Source: an uncultured Prolixibacteraceae bacterium (GTDB lineage: Bacteria; Bacteroidota; Bacteroidia; Bacteroidales; Prolixibacteraceae). From it: a DNA stretch of 64,000 bases. This document shows, piece by piece, positions 23,207 to 32,446 of this stretch. The notes below the pieces were generated by a model that was not told where the DNA came from, did not search any database, and saw only the letters and a program-made list of their open reading frames with translations. Position 1 is the first letter of the stretch. Each line of letters opens with the position of its first letter. The DNA is taken from NCBI GenBank assembly GCA_937915865.1, contig CALGIG010000057.1:37509-101508 (forward strand). The letters run 5' to 3'. The position numbers were made by a program, and so were the translations under genes.

Positions 23207-25236
23207 ATTAATGCTAACAAATTTTGAAGAAATTCATCAGTCGCATTTTCAGTAACTCTATTTTTCTTAAACTCTTCTATTGCCTGTTTCAAGTCAATTT
23301 CTTCTTCCGGTTCAAAGGTGTCCACGTAACGCGGTATGTTGAGGTTAAACTCGTTTTCTTCAAGTTCTTCCATATCCACTACCGAGAAGTAGCGTTTACG
23401 CAATTCAGGGTCTTGCAACATATTCGTGAGTTCCTGTTCCACATTATCAATAGCCAGGCGTTCTTTCTCGGCCTGTTCGTTGGCTGCTTTTATTTTGGCT
23501 TCTTTCTGGGCAGCCAGTTTCTCGTAAGCCTCCTGCGCTTTTTCAACCAACACAAGCTGTGCATTGGTTGGCTTTTTGTCTTCTTTCCGTTTTTCGTCGA
23601 TCACTTTTTGCGCCTGAAGCACTTTTTCGTTGGCCGCAAACAAGTCGTCGTTCAGTTCTTCCCTGATTTCCAAAAGCTTAAAATCAAGGTCCTCCTGAAT
23701 CCGCATCCACAGCCTCGATTTTTGGGAGGTGATCCAGGCTTTGGCCAAATCCAGATCGCCCCACGATTCGAGAATCGTAGAAATGCGCAACATATCGTGT
23801 GGCAACAGCGTGTTCATGTTGGCTTCTTCTTTGTACCAGCCCTCTTTGGCCGCGTAAACCATCAGCACCTGGTTTCTTCGTTCAGCCGGTTTATCCTTGT
23901 TAATGAACAGAATTGCTCCCGGGATGGTTGTGCCATAGAATAAATTTCCGGGTAACACAATCACGGCGTCCACAATGTTGTACAATTCGGTAAACTCCCC
24001 ATTTTCATCCACTTTTCCCTGGAGAAAGCCCCGGCGGATAAGGTATTCGTCGTCGGCCTTGCGCCTTTGTCCATCTTCCTCTTCGGTTTTTTCGGGTTGT
24101 CCCCTGAACAGAACGCCCTGCGGACAAACCACCCCAGCCTTACCGTGCTCATTGAGCGATGCCACAATGTGCTGAAGAAAAGCAAAATCGCCATTCGAGA
24201 AAGGCGGAATGCCATATTCGAAGCGTTCATAAGGATCGCTGAATGTTTCCTTGCCAGGATATTCTTTTTGAGGCGAGCCGTCTTTCTTTTTAACCGGGCT
24301 GCCTTTCTTGTCTTTTTTTACGTCGCCATTTTTCCACCAGTCTTCCTGTGAAAACGGGAAATTAGCCATTACCAAATCGAATTTTTTGATCGCCAATTCA
24401 TTCTCCGGATCAAGAAATTTTGGGTCTTTAAGGGTATCGCCTTTTTTGATTTGGGCATCCAATCCATGCAAAATCATGTTGATGTTGCAGATAGCCCAGG
24501 TATTCCAAACATCTTCCTGCCCGTAAATTCGGATTGCTTTGGTGTCGTTGTAATTCTCTTTGCAATATTTCGCCGCATTAATCAGGAATCCACCAGAGCC
24601 ACAGGTGGGGTCATACACTTCGTTCCCTTTTTGTGGCTTGAGGTAGCGAACAATGATATCGACAACTTCCTGTGGCGTGTAAAACTGACCGGCTGTGGTA
24701 CCACCCTTGTTCTCGTCGGCAAATCGTTTGATGAGGTACTCATAGGCATCGCCCAGCACATCAACCGAAGCATTTTTATTGCTCAAATCAACAGCATCCA
24801 GATAATTGATTAAGGAAGTCAACACCTCGGGGCTCAGCCGTTTGCCTCCCGAACCATCAGGAGCAGGTTCATTCCAACGAACCGTGTTGATTACCCCTTT
24901 CAGTGCCGGATTTGCATCAGCAATGGTATTCACCGCTTTATGAAGCGATTCGTTCTTTTTGTCGGCAGTCGATTCCCGAACATCTTTCCAATGATGCCCT
25001 TCAGGAATTTTAAAATCGTGCCCTTCGGCCAGTATTTTGTGAATTTGTTTTTGGTTTAACTTTCCATATTTGGCTTCCTCTTCCTTGATCATATTTTCAG
25101 ACTCCCAACTGTAATTGTCCGACAGTCGTTTGAAAAATAAGAGTGAAAGAATGTATGATTTGTAGTCTTCCACTTTATCGCGGAGAATATCAGCCATTCC
25201 AAAGAGGGTACTACCCAGTGCCTGTTTCGTTATCAT
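23203..25236 (-). CDS. hsdM: Type I restriction-modification N6-adenine methyltransferase subunit
   Basis: A 677-residue M subunit. The N-terminal helical domain (ALGSTLFGMADILRDKVEDY) is followed by the SAM-binding motif DPTCGSGGF (209-217) and catalytic motif IV ANFPF (291-295), a common HsdM variant of NPPF. A long charged coiled-coil (about 545-625, with EKAQEAYEKLAAQKEAKIKA) serves S-subunit assembly. It is the first gene of the hsdM-hsdS-higBA-hsdR-ygjP-like-albA cluster. A -7 element lies 67 bp upstream. Confidence 0.96.
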   Translation of the reverse strand: MITKQALGSTLFGMADILRDKVEDYKSYILSLLFFKRLSDNYSWESENMIKEEEAKYGKLNQKQIHKILAEGHDFKIPEGHHWKDVRESTADKKNESLHKAVNTIADANPALKGVINTVRWNEPAPDGSGGKRLSPEVLTSLINYLDAVDLSNKNASVDVLGDAYEYLIKRFADENKGGTTAGQFYTPQEVVDIIVRYLKPQKGNEVYDPTCGSGGFLINAAKYCKENYNDTKAIRIYGQEDVWNTWAICNINMILHGLDAQIKKGDTLKDPKFLDPENELAIKKFDLVMANFPFSQEDWWKNGDVKKDKKGSPVKKKDGSPQKEYPGKETFSDPYERFEYGIPPFSNGDFAFLQHIVASLNEHGKAGVVCPQGVLFRGQPEKTEEEDGQRRKADDEYLIRRGFLQGKVDENGEFTELYNIVDAVIVLPGNLFYGTTIPGAILFINKDKPAERRNQVLMVYAAKEGWYKEEANMNTLLPHDMLRISTILESWGDLDLAKAWITSQKSRLWMRIQEDLDFKLLEIREELNDDLFAANEKVLQAQKVIDEKRKEDKKPTNAQLVLVEKAQEAYEKLAAQKEAKIKAANEQAEKERLAIDNVEQELTNMLQDPELRKRYFSVVDMEELEENEFNLNIPRYVDTFEPEEEIDLKQAIEEFKKNRVTENATDEFLQNLLALI

Positions 25237-25303
25237 CCTTGAATATTTTCCTTTCGATTTACTTGTACCATTTGATTAGTCATAATATGCTGACTTAGAT
25301 TGT

Positions 25304-25311
25304 CAAAAATA
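25304..25311 (-). promoter_or_regulatory. -7 element upstream of hsdM
   Basis: The minus strand reads TATTTTTG (TAnnTTTG), 67 bp before the hsdM ATG. No good TTG lies at the standard -33 distance, so support is limited to the -7 match and the position. Confidence 0.4.
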
Positions 25312-25498
25312 GGAAACTAAGAGCAGATAACCGGAAGGTCAAACCTAAATAATTATGAACAGAGGAAAGAGGATTTATAGGAGATGAACGAATGAGAACA
25401 GTTAGCAGTCGCAGTGGTCAGGTTTCAAGTTGCAGTGAAAAGAAAAAACTATCAGGTCGGATAGACGCTACCACTTTGTTGAAAAAAGACCAAATTCA

Positions 25499-25857
25499 TT
25501 ACAGCCATGGAATAAGATTAGAATATTTCTGGCCCTTTTCAACTAACGCCCCCAGGAACCGTGCAAAATCTTGAATGTCTCCGTCAACGCTAGCCCGTTC
25601 CAATGCTGCCATATAAGCATCCCTCTGCTCTACCGAACAACCGTCCAGGAATACCCGCCCGATGCCAGCATGGTATTGAATAGAAAACGCCCGAGACGAC
25701 CATTACCATCCATATAGGGGTGAATATAGACAAAGATGAAGTGCCTCAGAACAGCCCGAACACCCGCATCCCCTTCACTGCGTAACAATTCAAACAGTGC
25801 AGAAATGGCATCACGCACTGCTTCAGGATTGAGCGTAGTATTTTTAGTATATGCTGT
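25499..25857 (-). pseudogene. Fic-family protein pseudogene, 5' truncated and frameshifted
   Basis: A minus-strand frame contains the Fic signature HPYMDGNGRLGRFLFN (canonical HxFxDGNGRxxR with Tyr for Phe) after FELLRSEGDAGVRAVLRHFIFVYI. Just upstream, at 25858-25860, is an in-frame stop and there is no N-terminal half. Downstream, SGGYSWTVVR meets a stop, but shifting frame at about 25633-25636 restores the expected continuation VEQRDAYMAALERASVDGDI up to a stop at 25499-25501. One lost C (in GTTCCGG) explains the shift. The enzyme would have been an AMP-transferase-type Fic protein; this copy should be inactive. Confidence 0.85.
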
Positions 25858-26258
25858 CTATTTATTTTTAATCAAGGCTCTATCAATACTTTCATCGATT
25901 AAAGCAATACTTACTTTGTGCCTTGCAGATATTAAAAAACATGATTTACTCAATGGAAGAAGGAGCCATCCTGTTGAAAGTAGTGTTTAACTCCTTCAAA
26001 AGAGTATTTAAGATCTCATCCATTATCAGCAGCATTTTCTTAAAGAATGACTGCTGGTAAAATAAATTGGTTTGTATCCAGCTTCAGCTGTGACCGGTTA
26101 AAACAACTGAATATTTTCCGTCAAATCTGGAGTTCACGGACTATTGAACCCGGTTCAGGGTTTCGGTGCCAAGGCTTTTTCCAATGAGAAGAAGAAAATA
26201 GGTGGTTTGTTGACTGGTTTGAACTTGATAAATCATTAATAAAAGATAAATATCACTT
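25858..26258. other. Gene-free gap between the defence locus and the PUL
   Basis: These 400 bp contain no convincing frame. Some short plus-strand stretches look weakly protein-like but have no start and no recognised family. The block marks the junction between truncated Fic DNA and the glycosidase operon and is probably decayed mobile or accessory sequence. Confidence 0.35.
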
Positions 26259-28238
26259 TCATAATTTCCTGATTTTACCAACCCAACCACCACCTGGTGC
26301 CAACTGAATTTTGAGTGACGAAGTGTTGCTTATTTCCAAAAATTCATGCTGGTAATCACTGGCATACCTGTCGGCATTTATTCCGTCTTTGTAGATTTCA
26401 ATCTCAAATTTTCCTTCGTTCAGAAAGGAACAGTCAACCGTAAACTCCCGGGGAGTCCAGTCATTCATTGCCCCGAGATAGTAATTGCCATCTGCTGCCT
26501 GGCGTAAAATCACAACATAGTCGCCAAGTTTCGCGTCAATCACTTTGGTTTCGTTCCAAACGGTAGGGATATTTACAATAAATTGAGTAAAATCAGGTTC
26601 TTTCAGGTAATCGGAAGGATTTCCGCCCATTTTGGCATACGGGCTTTCATAGACCAAAAACATAGCCATCTGGTGTATTCTTGTTCCCAGGCTTGTTGGT
26701 TTATTGCTCATGGGCTTGAAGTTTTCGCGGGTTTCATTTTTCATGTTTCCCGGTTCGTAGTCGAGCGGGCCAGCCAAACCACGGATAAACGGAATACATA
26801 ATTCATGCTCAGGCGAAAGTTTATCCCCAAACTTGTAATATTCCTGAACCATAGCTCCTTCCATCGTCAGCACATTGGGAAATTTGCGGTTTAGTCCGGC
26901 AGGTTTCGGGCATCCGTGAAAATCGACAAACAATTGTCTTTTGGCAGTTTCTTCGGCTACTTTGTCAAAAAAAGCAATCATTTTCTGGTCGTCGCGGTCA
27001 ATAAAATCAACCATAATCCCTTTTATCCCCCATGCTTTGAACCGATCAAGCGCCGCATCCATTTGCCTGCTCAACGCATAAGCTGAAGTCCACAACACCA
27101 GACCAACTCCTTTTTCTTTGGCATAAGATGTCAGATATTCCATATCCATCCCGGGAGTGAGTTCAAACAGGTTGGTCCACGACGACCAGCCTGCATCAAA
27201 CAGAACATATTCAAGTTTAAATTTGGCGGCAAAATCGATGTAATACTTGTAGGTATTGGTGTTATATCCCGATTTAAAATCAACCCCGTAAATGTTATTG
27301 TCGAACAGCCATTCCGAAGTGCTTTTACCCGGTTTTAGCCAGGTAGGACGATCAAGCTGAGATTGGCCAGCCAGCCGGTAAACCATATCATTTTCAATCA
27401 AGTCGCCATCTTTAGGCGCAATAATTAGCATTCGCCAGGGGAAAGAACGTTTTCCCCTGGTTTTTGCAATATAGTTGGCCCGTTCGGAAACTACGCTGTA
27501 AAAGTCAACCGATTTTTCTTTCGATGGATATGGGGCAAACTTACCCTTTAACGTATAAGTTCCATCGTTGGTTCCGGTAATAAACATACCCGGGTAATCG
27601 GTCAAGTCCGATTCGGTAATGGCCACTTTTAAGTTATCCAGACAGACAATGACTGGCGAATAGGCCATATTGCTTGTTGTTATTTTACTGATAGGCAATG
27701 TTTTGTAACTTTCCTCGAAGCTGGTATGGAAACAATCCTGCCCCGGCTTTGCATCGCAATTTACCTGTGCAAAATAAACCGTATCATTCGAAGAAAACCG
27801 ATAGGCAGATTCTTCGTCGTACACTGTAACATCTTCATTGAAAGCTGTTTTGAACCGATAGGCCACCCCGTCGTTATAAGCTCTGAAAATGAGGCTGTAA
27901 TTTCCATTGAAAGTCAATTCCAATTCGTTATAAACGTCATTTATCTTCGCTCTTTTTTGCCTGATTTCAGGGAAAATAACCTGGTTAACTGATTGCTTTC
28001 GGCTATTTTTTAGTTTCGGATGATTGCCTGGGATTAATCCATTTTCGAGTGTCATTGAAATAGCTGAAGGTAACAAGATTACCTTCGACCCGTAATTCAC
28101 CGAATACGTGATTTTGTCGGCAATACAAACATCAACCAGCACATTGTTGTCGGGCGATTTAAGTTCCAAATGTTTTGAGTTTAAGCCAAAACACAGGCAT
28201 GAATACATCAGAAACATTAAAAAAACAGGTAGTCGCAT
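26259..28238 (-). CDS. Glycoside hydrolase family 97
   Basis: A 659-residue secreted enzyme with a signal peptide (MRLPVFLMFLMYSCLCFG), the GH97 N-terminal beta-supersandwich (to about 270), a TIM-barrel (LEYVLFDAGWSSW, GVGLVLWTSAYA, WGIKGIMVDFIDRDDQKMIAFF, RQLFVDFHGCPKPAG, NVLTMEGAMVQEYYKF) and a C-terminal beta domain. GH97 members are alpha-glucosidases or alpha-galactosidases. The Asp in VDFIDRDDQ sits where retaining members carry their nucleophile, so a retaining, possibly alpha-galactosidase-like, activity is suggested (inference). It is the last gene of the glycosidase operon, 81 bp after the SGNH esterase. Confidence 0.92.
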   Translation of the reverse strand: MRLPVFLMFLMYSCLCFGLNSKHLELKSPDNNVLVDVCIADKITYSVNYGSKVILLPSAISMTLENGLIPGNHPKLKNSRKQSVNQVIFPEIRQKRAKINDVYNELELTFNGNYSLIFRAYNDGVAYRFKTAFNEDVTVYDEESAYRFSSNDTVYFAQVNCDAKPGQDCFHTSFEESYKTLPISKITTSNMAYSPVIVCLDNLKVAITESDLTDYPGMFITGTNDGTYTLKGKFAPYPSKEKSVDFYSVVSERANYIAKTRGKRSFPWRMLIIAPKDGDLIENDMVYRLAGQSQLDRPTWLKPGKSTSEWLFDNNIYGVDFKSGYNTNTYKYYIDFAAKFKLEYVLFDAGWSSWTNLFELTPGMDMEYLTSYAKEKGVGLVLWTSAYALSRQMDAALDRFKAWGIKGIMVDFIDRDDQKMIAFFDKVAEETAKRQLFVDFHGCPKPAGLNRKFPNVLTMEGAMVQEYYKFGDKLSPEHELCIPFIRGLAGPLDYEPGNMKNETRENFKPMSNKPTSLGTRIHQMAMFLVYESPYAKMGGNPSDYLKEPDFTQFIVNIPTVWNETKVIDAKLGDYVVILRQAADGNYYLGAMNDWTPREFTVDCSFLNEGKFEIEIYKDGINADRYASDYQHEFLEISNTSSLKIQLAPGGGWVGKIRKL

Positions 28239-28319
28239 ACCAGTAAGATTATACGTGTTAAATGGAGTAACGGGCTTTTACCCGGTAAACTTTAGATGAC
28301 CAGAATTAAACTAAATCCC

Positions 28320-28997
28320 TTAATTCAAGGCCTTTTTGATAGCTTCTTCAACCAAAGGCTCCATCACCTTATAGCCTTCAATATTGGGGTGGACACCGTC
28401 GCCCGAATATTCAGCTTTCATCCCTTTTCGTTCATCAACCACTGCTGAAAAATAATCGACATAGATTAACCCGTATTTATCGGCATCGGCTTTCAGCAGC
28501 TTGTTTAGAGCAATGATCTTTTCGGCAGGTTTAAGACCCGGTTTCCACGGGTAATCAAAGACCGGCAAAACAGAACATAAAACAACCTTAATGCCATTTG
28601 CTTTTGCCAGTTCGATCATTGAAACGATGTTGTCTTCAATCATCTCGATGGTTGAAGGCCCTGTATTGCCGGCAATGTCATTGGTTCCGGCCAGGATGAC
28701 TACAACTGCCGGCTTAAGTTTGATGACATCGGCCCTGAAACGTACCAACATTTGAGGTGTGGTTTGTCCGCTAATTCCTCTGTTGATGTATGGTTTGCCT
28801 GAGAAAAATTCGGGACGGGCATTGCTCCAGCCATCGGTTATCGAATTGCCCATAAATACAATCCGGCTTTCACCCGGAGCGGGCAATCCTATTTTTTCGT
28901 TATCGCTCCTGTATCGGGCAAAATTTGGCCAATCCTGTGAATATGAATACTCTGAGAAAATCATCATTAATACGAATAAGAAAAAAGTTGTTTTCAT
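28320..28997 (-). CDS. Secreted SGNH/GDSL-type esterase
   Basis: A 225-residue enzyme from the ATG at 28997. This start gives a clean signal peptide (MKTTFFLFVLMMIFSEYSYSQ) and avoids the 26-bp overlap with GH31 that the upstream codon at 29036 would need. All four SGNH blocks are present: FMGNSITDGW (Ser), NRGISGQTT (Gly), ILAGTNDIAG (Asn), GDGVHPNIEGY (Asp/His). Proteins of this type in PULs are often carbohydrate deacetylases, and removal of acetyl groups from the target glycan is a reasonable inference. It starts 13 bp after the GH31 stop. Confidence 0.92.
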   Translation of the reverse strand: MKTTFFLFVLMMIFSEYSYSQDWPNFARYRSDNEKIGLPAPGESRIVFMGNSITDGWSNARPEFFSGKPYINRGISGQTTPQMLVRFRADVIKLKPAVVVILAGTNDIAGNTGPSTIEMIEDNIVSMIELAKANGIKVVLCSVLPVFDYPWKPGLKPAEKIIALNKLLKADADKYGLIYVDYFSAVVDERKGMKAEYSGDGVHPNIEGYKVMEPLVEEAIKKALN

Positions 28998-29010
28998 TTT
29001 TAATTTTGTT

Positions 29011-31179
29011 TTAACGGTTTTTATATGGTAATTCATGTTTTATCCAGTCAACTACCTTATAGCGTTTCTCCTGGTAATTTCCGGTTTTAGTTATTTTTCC
29101 TTTTTGGCCGTTCCATTCGAGCGTTATCCGGTTGAATTGGTTCTTCCGGTAGTCGAATGTACAAGCATTATCTTCAAACAAAAACGCTGGTTTACAATTG
29201 TTTCCATAAATATGGCAGAAAATTTCGAATACGGTGTCTTGCGATAGGTAGGACAATGGTTTTGCCAACGGTAAAATGGTACCATCTTTTACAAACAAAG
29301 GTATTTGATCGAGCGACATTTCAATCTCGTAATGTTTGTTTCCCTCATATTTTTCGTTGGTATTAAAATCGTACCACACGCCTTCAGGTAAATAAATCTT
29401 GCGTTTACTTGCTCCGTCGATAAAGGGGGCTGCAAGGAGGCTTTCGCCAATCATAAATTCATCGTCTATATTATACACTTCTGTATCAGAAGGATAATCG
29501 ACTACTAAAGCTCGAAATGGAGGAATACCCTGGTAATGATAGTTGGCAAATGCCGAATACAGGTAAGGAATAAGGCTCATCCGCAGCTCAAGAAGTTTGC
29601 GAATTTTCGATTCCAGCTCCTTCGCATTGGGCAGAAATTCGTTGCAGTTATTTTTCACCTGATCGTACTGCAACCAGGGTGGATTGCTTAAATACCACGA
29701 GTTAAACAACAATTGAGCCGACATCACACCCGTTTGTACCCGACGAATCAAGTCGGCTTCCGATTTTGTTTCGCGTATTTCGGGCGACCATAAAAGCCCT
29801 GAAAACCCGGCATTTGAGATCATGCGGATGAATTCGTGATGATCGTACATGTCGCTGTAAAGCGATGCAGGATAAGGAGATGCAAAAGCCTGTGAAGACC
29901 TGACGTCAAGCAAGGTGCGTTTATTGTTCCTGTTAAAAACATCGAGCATGGTTTTTTGATACAAGACTCCAAAAACCTGGTGCATCTGTTCTCCGTCGAT
30001 TCCCGAAGGGAACCGGGCCAGTTCGGGAAAGCTCCATTGTGCTGCGGCATCCTTATAGTCAGCAGCATCGCACTCGTCCAGCTTAAACGATGTAATTCCC
30101 TTGTTAACAAGGTTCTTCTCGTGATAGGCTCCAAAAATTTCGCGGGCCTTGGGGTTTACGAAATCCGGAACCAGCCCTTTCCATACCGGAATGTCTCCTG
30201 CCATGTCCTTTAACTGATCGAACAAGGGCGATGTTGGGAAAACATAAGCATGTTCCCATAAATTAAGTTTAAACCCGAGGCTATCCATGCGGCTTATAAA
30301 TTGATCGGGATCAGGGAATAATTTTGTATTCCACACAAACGAGCAGGAGTACGTCACGGTTTGCCAACCGGGTTCAAGGCCAAACATATCGCACGGGATG
30401 TTATTTTTTCTGAAATAATTTGCAAGGTTAAGTGCCTTAGTATCAATAAAATCGCTCTTTCCACGATACTTAACGCCGAGGCCCCAGGCCGGAACCATAC
30501 ATCCTCCGCCCGAAAAGAGATTATACCGTTGTATGGCCTCTTTCATGGTGGGGCCGTCAAAAACATAGATTTCCATTCCTTCTTCCGAAGGCACTTCAAT
30601 AACCATGTTATTCGAAGGTTTTCCCAGTGGTTTGTATAATTCAGCTGTTGATTCAGCTACCTTGCTATTGCTGTTTTTGAGCTCGATAGCCTCGCTTATT
30701 TTATGAAATGTGCCGCAATAGAAGGTCACATACCGCGATGTATTGACCAGTACGCCGTACCCCTTTGTTGAAACATAAAAGGGAACCGGCGCATGAGAAA
30801 ATCCAACATTCCCTGTTGACCAGCTGTTTACCCTTATCTCTTTGCGCAAACCCCGTTGCTGGAATGTATTGTTCTGTAATCCAAATCCGTACAATTTTTC
30901 CGGGTCATCCAGGGTTAACTCGGCAATACAACCTCGTTTCGTGGTTCTGAATTTTATTTCAGCCAGATTAAATGGCGGCTTTTCGCCTTCAGGCAATATT
31001 TTCATGGCATCCAGGGCTGGAGCTTCCTTAAAATCAGATGGTTTGAATTTTTCGGGTGTTCCAAAGCTCACCTTCCACACTCCAGGCGCTACTTTTTCGA
31101 TGGTTTGGGCAACCGATAAGGAATGTATGGCCAATACGACGATAACAATCAGCAAACCAGCTCTTTTAATTTGTTTCAT
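29011..31179 (-). CDS. Glycoside hydrolase family 31
   Basis: A 722-residue secreted enzyme with a signal peptide (IVIVVLAIHSLSVAQ), the GH31 N-terminal beta domain (KLYGFGLQNNTFQQRG), the TIM barrel (PCDMFGLEPGWQT, SLGFKLNLWEHAYVFP, the nucleophile region TSFKLDECDA, and NAGFSGLLWSPEI) and C-terminal beta domains (LLAAPFIDGASKRKIYLPEGVWYDF). Family activities are alpha-glucosidase, alpha-xylosidase or alpha-galactosidase; the sequence alone does not decide. Its ATG overlaps the GH28 stop by 14 bp. With GH28 and GH97 neighbours it should trim alpha-linked side chains. Confidence 0.93.
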   Translation of the reverse strand: MKQIKRAGLLIVIVVLAIHSLSVAQTIEKVAPGVWKVSFGTPEKFKPSDFKEAPALDAMKILPEGEKPPFNLAEIKFRTTKRGCIAELTLDDPEKLYGFGLQNNTFQQRGLRKEIRVNSWSTGNVGFSHAPVPFYVSTKGYGVLVNTSRYVTFYCGTFHKISEAIELKNSNSKVAESTAELYKPLGKPSNNMVIEVPSEEGMEIYVFDGPTMKEAIQRYNLFSGGGCMVPAWGLGVKYRGKSDFIDTKALNLANYFRKNNIPCDMFGLEPGWQTVTYSCSFVWNTKLFPDPDQFISRMDSLGFKLNLWEHAYVFPTSPLFDQLKDMAGDIPVWKGLVPDFVNPKAREIFGAYHEKNLVNKGITSFKLDECDAADYKDAAAQWSFPELARFPSGIDGEQMHQVFGVLYQKTMLDVFNRNNKRTLLDVRSSQAFASPYPASLYSDMYDHHEFIRMISNAGFSGLLWSPEIRETKSEADLIRRVQTGVMSAQLLFNSWYLSNPPWLQYDQVKNNCNEFLPNAKELESKIRKLLELRMSLIPYLYSAFANYHYQGIPPFRALVVDYPSDTEVYNIDDEFMIGESLLAAPFIDGASKRKIYLPEGVWYDFNTNEKYEGNKHYEIEMSLDQIPLFVKDGTILPLAKPLSYLSQDTVFEIFCHIYGNNCKPAFLFEDNACTFDYRKNQFNRITLEWNGQKGKITKTGNYQEKRYKVVDWIKHELPYKNR

Positions 31180-32443
31180 TTTTAAATTTTTTGAGATTGG
31201 AAAATTGGTAAGGAATTATGGCTGAATTAGATACAAAGTGTATTTTTTCAAAAACAATTTTTTCTCCTGATTCACACTCAAGGATAACCTTGCTTGTTGT
31301 TTTTTCGAGTGTTATATTTTTAAAATCAATGCGGTTAAAGTTGGCTGCATAAAAAAATGCGTCCGATTTTGACTCAACTCCTTCAAAAACAGACGAATTA
31401 ACTGAAGTTTTCTCCCGATAAGAGAATGTTGAATTTTTGATTGACATTCGAAACTGTCGTTCAGGGTCTCCGTTTATTGAAAAAGCGTTGAGCAATCCGG
31501 TGGCTTTTATGTTCCTGAGATAAACCGATGTTACTGGTTGTCCCGTTTGCCACAACCCATTTATGAAATTGTAGTTGTAAAAATGATCTACCTGGTCAAC
31601 TTGCACATCGTTGATACGCCATTTCCCGCTGAGGATTTTCGGATTTTCATCTTTTGGCGAAAAGTGGACAAAAGCTGCAAGCATATTGTTGCGCTTCTGA
31701 CTTTTATGTACAAATTCGCCGGGGCCCCATAATTTACAATGATTAACGGTGAAGTTATAGCATCCAAACCGGAATGCGTTACACGAAGTATTTATTTTAC
31801 AATCAGTTACTTCGAAATTCCGATTATCGTTGCCGGCGAAAGCATCGTCGCCGGTTCTGAAATCACACCCGCTAACTACAAAATTGTTGCAAAACCGGGT
31901 GTGGAGGCCGTCATGGCCTCCACGAATAGAAACCTTGCTGACTTTCGCCTTCGAACAATACCGGCAATTAATAGCCCAGTTTGCCGAATTTTTAATGGTG
32001 AACTCTTCCAGCGAAATGTTCCGGCAGTTAATCAGCCGGATGCAGTGCGGCCCGCGAAACCCTTCTTCCCCTTCAGGATTGAAACAATCGACACCATCGA
32101 TCGTCCCTTCTCCCCTGATTGAAATTGATGAAAGATTTTCGCCAAAGATAAAGGCATCATTCGCATAGTCGGAATAGGTTGAACTTCCCTGCAAGATGGC
32201 GTTTTTCTCAAGCCAAAGGGTAACATTGCTTTTGAGATGAATTCCGCCGGAAAGATATGTACCTGTAGAAAAAACAACAACCCCTCCCCCATTTTCAGAA
32301 CACGAATCAATGGCTGCTTGTATGGTTTGTGTCATTAAATCAGATCCTGATTTTAGCTGCACGTGAATCTGATCTTTCGCCTCCAGATTCGGTAAAATCA
32401 AAAAGACAAAAAGTGCCAGTGTTACTAACCTCGAAACAATCAT
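31166..32443 (-). CDS. GH28-like right-handed beta-helix enzyme
   Basis: A 425-residue secreted protein with a signal peptide (MIVSRLVTLALFVFLILPNLEA) and the pectate-lyase/polygalacturonase beta-helix: IQAAIDSCSENGGGVVVFSTG, GEGTIDG, IRGGHDGLHTRF and SGCDFRTGDDAFAG. The TGDD pair matches the GH28 catalytic aspartates, but the usual GHG and RIK motifs are not evident, so it is GH28-like with uncertain specificity. It follows the DUF4380-like gene by 3 bp. Together the operon suggests a pectic or related plant polysaccharide (inference). Confidence 0.82.
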   Translation of the reverse strand: MIVSRLVTLALFVFLILPNLEAKDQIHVQLKSGSDLMTQTIQAAIDSCSENGGGVVVFSTGTYLSGGIHLKSNVTLWLEKNAILQGSSTYSDYANDAFIFGENLSSISIRGEGTIDGVDCFNPEGEEGFRGPHCIRLINCRNISLEEFTIKNSANWAINCRYCSKAKVSKVSIRGGHDGLHTRFCNNFVVSGCDFRTGDDAFAGNDNRNFEVTDCKINTSCNAFRFGCYNFTVNHCKLWGPGEFVHKSQKRNNMLAAFVHFSPKDENPKILSGKWRINDVQVDQVDHFYNYNFINGLWQTGQPVTSVYLRNIKATGLLNAFSINGDPERQFRMSIKNSTFSYREKTSVNSSVFEGVESKSDAFFYAANFNRIDFKNITLEKTTSKVILECESGEKIVFEKIHFVSNSAIIPYQFSNLKKFKNETN

Positions 32444-32446
32444 GTT

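Noticed and set aside
25736..25990. An 84-codon plus-strand gene over the Fic region
   Set aside because: It is antisense to the Fic motif and runs into decayed DNA; no family or upstream signal supports it.
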